From contig CM028901.1 in the NCBI GenBank assembly GCA_016801885.1, positions 12,271,283 to 12,335,282 of the forward strand: 64,000 nucleotides of DNA, in the 5' to 3' direction. The translations under genes were made by a program, and so were the position numbers. Shown here in pieces: positions 57,690-64,000 of the stretch. This stretch comes from Toxotes chatareus (lineage: Eukaryota; Chordata; Actinopteri; Toxotidae). Every line of letters starts with the position of its first letter. The first letter of the stretch is position 1. The notes under the pieces were generated by a model. It searched no databases and had not been told where the DNA came from. It saw nothing but the letters and a program-made list of their open reading frames with translations.

Positions 57690-58262
57690 GGGAGGTAGCC
57701 ATGTGTTCCCAGGCCAGCTGCAAGATGTAATCCCTCCAGTATCCTCTTGGTGTACCCTTGGATCTTCTCCAAATCAGTTGTGCCCCAGAACACAGAGACC
57801 AGGAGCATCCTTCTGCCAGTCCTCAGACCACCTCAACTGACTTCTCTCAATGTGAATCACCAGCTCCAACCAGATATCACTGTCTCCAGAACAGCCCACC
57901 CTGAAAAAAAAAAGTTCATTACCACAGATGAGGATTGGAAGGGCAAGTGGTTACTCTCTCTTTACAGCAGTGGCCATCACCTGCCAAAATACCTGAGCTC
58001 CTTCCCTTGGATCACAACAAATTGGTTAAGGTTCTTAAGGTTCTCCAGAACTACAAAACACATGGGACCACACTAACATATTCAGTGGGTTTTCCCAGGG
58101 AAGCTGCAAAGGGGTGATACCACAGTAGTTGAAACACAACCTCCAGTTCCTTATTTGGAAAGCAGGGACCACCAACCCTGCCAATCCAAGCACAGTGCCA
58201 CTGACCTCCCTGTAGTACTGCAGCAACTTGTCAAGCATAATAACCCAGCAATATCCAAAGCC
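57690..58262 (-). pseudogene. Internally deleted RTE-clade LINE fragment
   Basis: Two pieces of an RTE-type ORF lie in the right order on the minus strand. The 5' piece (58262 to about 58090) encodes LVVPAF...NYCGITPLQLPWE, a decayed match to the RTE RT segment VVPLFKKGD...NYRGITLLSLPGK. It is preceded by a weak relative of ALDIVGLSWLTRLC read across frames. The 3' piece (about 57910-57690) has plus-strand words GGCCAGCTGCAAGATGTAAT, CCCTCCAGTATCCTC and AGACCACCTCAACTGAC, matching the reverse complement of the 3' end of fish RTE elements. More than a kilobase that should separate them is missing. Many frame breaks; not functional. Confidence 0.72.
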
Positions 58263-58269
58263 TTTATCT

Positions 58270-59465
58270 AGTCAGGGTGACATAGTCATTTAGGTACATA
58301 TAACATGAGTAATATACATTTATTTTCAATTGATAGTAACACTCTTTGACAGATATGTTTCCGAATGGACTTCAGTATGAGAGGCTTCATTACTCAGTGT
58401 TAATACCTGTATCATGTTAATGTTGCTCTGATTCATTCACTTCCATGTATGCACATATCAAACCAGAACTCTATTTCGTCTGCACATTAGCATTGTGCAG
58501 TATCCTTCAGCGGAGTGTGCACCTTAGAAAAAAAAAAAAAAAGGTTCCGATTACAGTCAGTTACAGTCTTATTATCACTTGGTTACCACAGATACCGTAC
58601 TCCATTTTTTGAAGGTCGCTAATAGAGTAGTCATCACCAAGGCCAACTCATCCTCCACCCTCCACCACAAAATGAGAGAAGCACAAAGAAAAGAAGTATG
58701 AATGTAAAAGACACCATTTAGAGAAGCTCAATGCCTGTGAAAGATTTTGTTTAAAAAAAAACAACAACAACAACAACAACAAAAAAACACCAGGGATCAG
58801 GGTTTGAAGGACTCTCTGGGTGGATTGGGTTGAAACTGATCCTCACAAACAGCATGATCAAAAACAAATGGAGAGGCAAACAATGTCACAGTAAAAGCAG
58901 CGACAAAGAAGTCATGAGTCTTTGCTGGTGAATGGAAGGAAAGAGGTACCTCACAAGTGAGGCTGCTGAAGTGGAAGACTTGAGAAGTGAACGTTCTTAT
59001 TGACAGGATATAAAGAGAGGGGGAGGGGAGGAATGTCTGCAAGGAAGAAACAACCATGAAGACAACGGTAAATAAGGTCCAAATAAGCACACAGCATGTT
59101 TGATGTGGTGCATTCAGTTGTATCAGAGATAATGCACATAGTGGGCCTTGTATGAGCACTGCAGTCTGGACTACATGTCTGAGAGGAATTTGCAGAGGAG
59201 CAGCAAATATGAATGTTGGTGTTATTGTGATGCGAAGCCTCGACACCCGCTTGGTTTGTAAGCATGATACATTCTGCATGATGAAACCTTGAAGGGAAAA
59301 AAACTTTGGGAGCAAATGAAAATTTCATGGCCCAGTGCCTCCACAGCAGCTCGGGTTAGCTCTTCCATTTCGAGTCCCCACCCTCAAAAAATAATCATGT
59401 TCTTGGAGAGGAAAAGGTTTTGGAAACATTTTTTCACCCTCACCCTCTTTCTCCCTCTCTCATTC
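58270..59465. other. Gene-free non-coding stretch
   Basis: Contains an A15 run at about 58528 and a (CAA)n array. The minus strand is open over 58797-59315 (172 codons), but the product is unlike any known family and has no splice or domain support. Confidence 0.45.
58760..58787. repeat. (ACA)n microsatellite
   Basis: About seven ACA units flanked by A runs. Confidence 0.9.
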
Positions 59466-59470
59466 TGTCT

Positions 59471-59472
<2 letters not shown>

Positions 59473-59504
<32 letters not shown>
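59473..59504. repeat. (CA)16 microsatellite
   Basis: 32-nt uninterrupted CA run, preceded by a CT-rich patch. Confidence 0.95.
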
Positions 59505-59505
<1 letters not shown>

Positions 59506-59621
59506 TTAAACCAGCTTAACAAACTGGTTGTATTTCTCCACAAATCCTCAATTGATATAATAAATTCTATTAAAATGTTAGTTTTGTTTCAATTTTCTAC
59601 ACAGCATTCTTCTGCGTTAGT

Positions 59622-59641
59622 CTTTTTTTTTTTTTTTTTTT
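59622..59641. repeat. Poly-T tract
   Basis: About 20 consecutive T bases. Confidence 0.9.
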
Positions 59642-59644
59642 GAT

Positions 59645-62265
59645 ATGTTCAAACTAATTACTCTTTGAAAAGAGTGCATGTGCAGCACATGTATGGTGTT
59701 TGCCTTACAATTTTTCATTTTGTTTTTGGTCTGTTTCCACCCAAATAGATTTAAACTCCCTTTAGGCTAAAAGTCAGCACTTAAAAATTAATCATTGTTT
59801 CATTTCATATCCAGTAAGCTGGAGTACAGCACTGGGCCAACAATACCCTAGCTCAGATAAACTCATGTTAGTTAATACTGCAGTCCTGGTTATGACTGAG
59901 GAAAATGGTGAAGTCTGCAGTAAATCTAACAATTCTAGAGATGCAGGTGTGTAGGTGTGATGCATGTGACATATGTACCCGTGTATGTGGAGGACTATGC
60001 ATGTTTACGTCTCAGTCTATCCATGAGTATGTGTGGATAAACCACACATTGAATATCAGTAGCTAGACATATGAATGTAGCCAGATGAAAGGCTTAGCAA
60101 TCGACAAGGTCGTAAATGGGCTTTAATGGCAGTTATGGAAAACAATGTAGGCTGAGAGAGCATAGAAAACAGGACTAAGAAGAGAACACAAAGGAAACAT
60201 GTCAAATACGTGAACCAAAGCAAACAGGCTACTGCATAATCCCATCAAGACCTTGAAAAGGCAGAAAGAAGAGAAAAAGAATCACACCAGTGTTAGCATT
60301 AAATGGCTGATTTAAACATCTTTATATTTTATTGAGACATACTCCTGCCAATAAGTACAAATAATGCATGGTTGGACAAAAAGGGACACAGAGATTTTCA
60401 TTCCAGAATACTGCTATATCTTAAATCACCCGTTTCCACAGTGGAATCAGGTGAACTGCAGCGAAGTCATGCATTTGTCCTTGACTTATCAAGGGAGGCT
60501 GACTGATTCCAAGCAATCATTGGTTCCTATTGATCACATTGATCTGACGCTCACCTCACTTATGTTCTCTGACCTCTTAGGAGTTTTAGTCTGAGCTTCC
60601 TGTCTGCTTCTATAACTGCTTCTCTGCAAGAGGCGCTGCTAGCCATCTGCAGCCTTAAACACTTGCAGCGATTCTGACTGCATCAGAGGCCATGGGAGGC
60701 CTGTGGTGTCACTCCGTCGACCCTTGTCTTTTATGTTTCTATTCTTCTGTTTAAAAGGAAAAACGCTAACGAGCAGGAAAAAAGGGAGGCATGGAGGGAG
60801 GACGACTGACTACAGAAGAGACAACAAAAGAAGACAAGACATGACAAGAGAGGAGAACAGTAAAAGAGAAACTGAGAGAATAAGACAGTCTGCAAGAACA
60901 AATCAATTCAGATCTCCTTGTTGTCTCTTTAGAGCCAGCTAAATCTCTACAGTGACATCAGGGAGACAGACACAGTGATCAACTCAGCCTGAAAATGACC
61001 AGCAAGAGAGTCCTGACAGAACCAGTGAAACAAAAGAGCAAAGAGTCAATATGGGGCCAAATGCACATAAGATTGACATTTAGGCTGGAGAGAAACTGAA
61101 ATGTACCACAGTGATGGGCAGCATGAGGAATCTCTTGTTGTCTCAACATGCTGTCTTCTCTGCATGTTTCTTACCTTTTTTAACCAGTCGTCACGACACA
61201 AGAGCATTGATTATTAACATCAACAGGTATTTACTCGCAGCTTTGACAAAGCAGTGCTCATTGGCTAAGAAAACATAACATGTAAATAAGACAAATTTTG
61301 AGGTAGTGCATGTTGGATTCGTCTTCTTTTGCTGGAGGCTAGCCGACTCTCCTCATTTCCAGTCCTTGTGCCAAGCTTACACGGCATGGACCAATCATCT
61401 CTCACAGACAAAACTATTATCACCTTTCCCATCCAACTCCTGGGAAGACAGCAAATATACCTTCCCTCAAAAATATCAAAGTAGTGGAGCATTACTGTAG
61501 TAGAATAACTCAACTTCAAATTGGAGCAAATTTTTACTGAAAATGATACTTCCCCACTGCAGAGTACACCTATGGCCATGTTCAGACTGACTTTAGACTA
61601 CCACAGAGGTATTCAAAGTTTGACACCACCCATCATTAACTGTATGCCAGTAGAAGTTCTCATTTGAACCAGGAACATACAATGTAATGTAATGTAATGT
61701 AACAGTCATCACTGGATAACTTTGATGCTGAAGAAAATTTAAAAAACTTGATGATTTTCAGGCAAGTTCTGGAGTTAAAGGGTCCATCTTTTTTTACAAT
61801 GATTTCTATGCAGATTTATGACCATTTATTTGAGAGGGACAACTGGATTAATGATTCCCTGGGAAAGTGTATGTCACACCGAATCTAAAAATATGCTTAT
61901 TGTGTCTGTGTACAGTGAAGGGCAGAGAAGTCTCTACAGCTGCCGTCCTCCGTGAAGGAGAAAACTACAAACTTTTTGGAGTCTACAGGGGGTGACTGTT
62001 ACTCACAAGATTATCACTTTAAGATTTTAAGTTTCCGGCAGCTATAAATTAAGCACATTTTGATAAGATGTTTTGGTGGCAAATAATGAGTGACACAGGC
62101 ACCTTGGCATACCTCAGGGTTTAGCCATGTGAAGTCTGTGGAACTGTTTAACAGGACGAAATAGCTTGGGAAATTTGCATGGATGGAGGGAAACGGGGCA
62201 TTTCTACAAAGGCAACCAACCACTGTATCATTAGAACATGAAAGTGAGAGCCTTGTTAAAGGTTG
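59645..62265. other. Gene-free non-coding stretch
   Basis: Unique AT-rich DNA with a short (AATGT)4 array at 61681-61702. Reading frames are short and unrecognised. Confidence 0.5.
61681..61702. repeat. (AATGT)4 pentanucleotide repeat
   Basis: Four tandem AATGT units. Confidence 0.9.
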
Positions 62266-62269
62266 CCGT

Positions 62270-62400
62270 CTGCCACATGCCCCACTAGTCCTTGTGCTCT
62301 TTAATCCCCCCTGCTGGGCTAGTAAATTCCCCTTTAATTAGAATGCAAATACCACTAATAAGATTAACATACCAAGACTTGTTTTCCTATGACCAAGGCA
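62270..62400. other. Candidate conserved non-coding element with octamer motif
   Basis: Contains CCTTTAATTA followed by GAATGCAAATACC; ATGCAAAT (62343-62350) is the perfect POU octamer and lies next to a TAATTA homeodomain core. Then CACTAATAAGATTAACAT. Repeat-free and non-coding. Regulatory role is inference. Confidence 0.35.
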
Positions 62401-62763
62401 TAGAAAGGGAAGGAAATTAAATGATTCCAATAAATTGAGTGGAGGTTTACAAATGTCACGTATGAGGCAGAAGTGGACGTGTGAATGTCTCTGTATAGTC
62501 ATTGTCAACAATCCTCTCTGTTGTGCTCTTATTGGAGATTAAAGTGAGAGTAACAAAGATGAAGAGCAAGGAAGCTTACTAGGAGAGAGAGAGACAATAA
62601 GGGAAAACATAAAGTGAATAAGAGGGCAACAGGAAGCGAAGGGAGAAATTTGAACATCATTCATGATTAGAGGCAATAAAGCCAATAGTGGTCCGTCAGC
62701 AGTAAAATATAGCCCACAGGAAGGTTATGCTCATTTTCTTCTGTGTCTGTATGTCTGCATACA

Positions 62764-62770
<7 letters not shown>

Positions 62771-62815
<45 letters not shown>
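62771..62815. repeat. (GT)22 microsatellite
   Basis: 45-nt uninterrupted GT array. Confidence 0.97.
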
Positions 62816-62816
<1 letters not shown>

Positions 62817-62819
62817 TTG

Positions 62820-64000
62820 GTAAGAACATTCTGACACAACGTTTAATACCACAGATGGTTTTTTCCCCCCCTCCTGAAAATAAAGGCTCATCAGGCTCCT
62901 GAAGTGTGATGGGATGTCATATTAGGATGTTATGGTGTAGATGGAGGAGGCCTAGAAGAGGGCGTAAAGAGTGCTGATGGGAGGAGAGAAAGTTTTAAGT
63001 GATGCTTTAAAACCCATTACAGACTGTTTGCTTTAGGAAACATGGGTAGCACAAGCACAGTGGCGCCTGTGAAATAGGCAACAGGGTAAGCAGTGACTCA
63101 GGGCTCATGTAAGGCTCACAGAGTAACAACTGCAAACAAATTGCTGAAACAGAGTGAATGGTGCCACAAGGTTACAATCACCTTCATGAAACTTTAAGGA
63201 GGCATCAATGTTTAAAATATGAGTTTTACAGCAAGCGATTGCCCCTAAATAAATGCAAAGCTTTGTCAGCCAAATGTTGCACCAATCAAAGCTAATGTCG
63301 TCAAGTTGCCAGATTGACCCCCCCCCCAACTCTCTTGTCTGCTTGACACTTTTCCCAGATTGATGTGTATGTTGCAAGGTAATATCTTTTAATCGTGGGT
63401 TGGATATATAACCCAGCCAATCCTTTTTTTTTATTTGATATCCTTGTCATGATTGATAGATATCATCAAAATTAAAGGCTCAACTTTGAGGTCAGGAAGA
63501 GTGATTTGCTGTCAGCGCTTCTTTAATAGTGAAAGGAGAGCCAGCGAGTCGTTTCTCTTTGGGGACAGTGAGAGAAAGAAGATGATGATGAGGAGGAGGA
63601 GGAGGGGAAACAGAGGGAGGGATGGTGTTGGATGAGAAAGGAGAGCGTCTTCTGAGGTTATTAGGTTTTAATCAATATGGTATATGGCCAGAAGATGATT
63701 GGAAAACAAACCTAATCTGGGAAGCAATACGTCTCTCATTCATCTCCCAGACTGTCTCTCTGGTGGATCTGCCTGGTTCCTATTGCCACCTTTTTCCATC
63801 GCACACACATCACAGTGAACGTCTGTTCCTGTTCATAACAACCACCTTAAACAAAGCAAACAAGGGAATTTGACATCAGAGAACCTTGCAGTTGGCATTA
63901 ACTTGTGGCTTGGGTAGAAAAAAAAACCCAAAACAAACATCTACATAAAATGCTTAAAATCCCTGAGCAGTTCTGACTGGGCAGGGGTCCTGGTAGGAGA
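62820..64000. other. Gene-free non-coding stretch to window end
   Basis: Short C and T homopolymers near 63319 and 63425, and a (GAT)n(GAG)n tract at 63579-63605. No coding exon recognised. Confidence 0.5.

Noticed and set aside
57747..58076. 109-codon plus-strand frame
   Set aside because: It is the antisense reading of the RTE LINE fragment.
58797..59315. 172-codon minus-strand open frame
   Set aside because: Longest non-LINE frame, but the sequence shows no domain, signal or repeat structure I recognise, and overlapping frames are equally open. It is likely chance.
1..64000. CRISPR arrays, prokaryotic operons or phage modules
   Set aside because: Sequence character is vertebrate nuclear; no spaced direct-repeat array or prokaryotic coding density.

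Overview
The window is nuclear DNA from a vertebrate, almost certainly a ray-finned fish and probably a percomorph teleost. It is AT-rich, dense in (CA)n/(GT)n microsatellites, and carries dispersed repeats I recognise from percomorph genomes together with fish-type L2 and RTE LINE retrotransposons. The taxonomic call rests on repeat character, because I found no host protein-coding exon, rRNA or intact tRNA on either strand. The window is best read as intergenic or large-intron sequence.

Layout. 1-19.7 kb is gene-free: old dispersed repeats (about 4.9, 6.2, 7.4-8.1, 11.0 and 15.8 kb), a decayed LINE reverse-transcriptase fragment near 10.3 kb, a perfect 20-bp-arm hairpin at 8.6 kb, and several AT-rich stretches with homeodomain-type cores that look like conserved non-coding elements. 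19.7-24.46 kb holds the one substantial coding unit: a near full-length L2-clade LINE on the minus strand. 24.5-57.6 kb is again gene-free, with many microsatellites, dispersed repeats in repeated copies and further candidate regulatory blocks. 57.7-58.3 kb is an internally deleted RTE LINE fragment on the minus strand. 58.3-64 kb is microsatellite-bearing non-coding DNA with one octamer/TAATTA-containing candidate element at 62.3 kb.

The L2 LINE has the expected order: 5' leader, ORF1 (predicted coiled coil, basic/proline-rich middle, SGNH-type esterase), ORF2 (APE endonuclease, then reverse transcriptase), short 3'UTR and a (TTA)n tail. ORF1 would bind element RNA, and ORF2 would nick DNA and prime reverse transcription. 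Endonuclease and RT catalytic motifs are intact. Visible damage is light: one in-frame stop in ORF1, a serine-to-phenylalanine change at the expected esterase nucleophile, one extra base between endonuclease and RT, and one missing base near the ORF2 C-terminus. The most unusual point is that ORF1 and ORF2 share a reading frame, separated by a single TGA (followed by C) and 42 open codons. This raises the possibility of stop-codon readthrough or a non-ATG upstream extension of ORF2.
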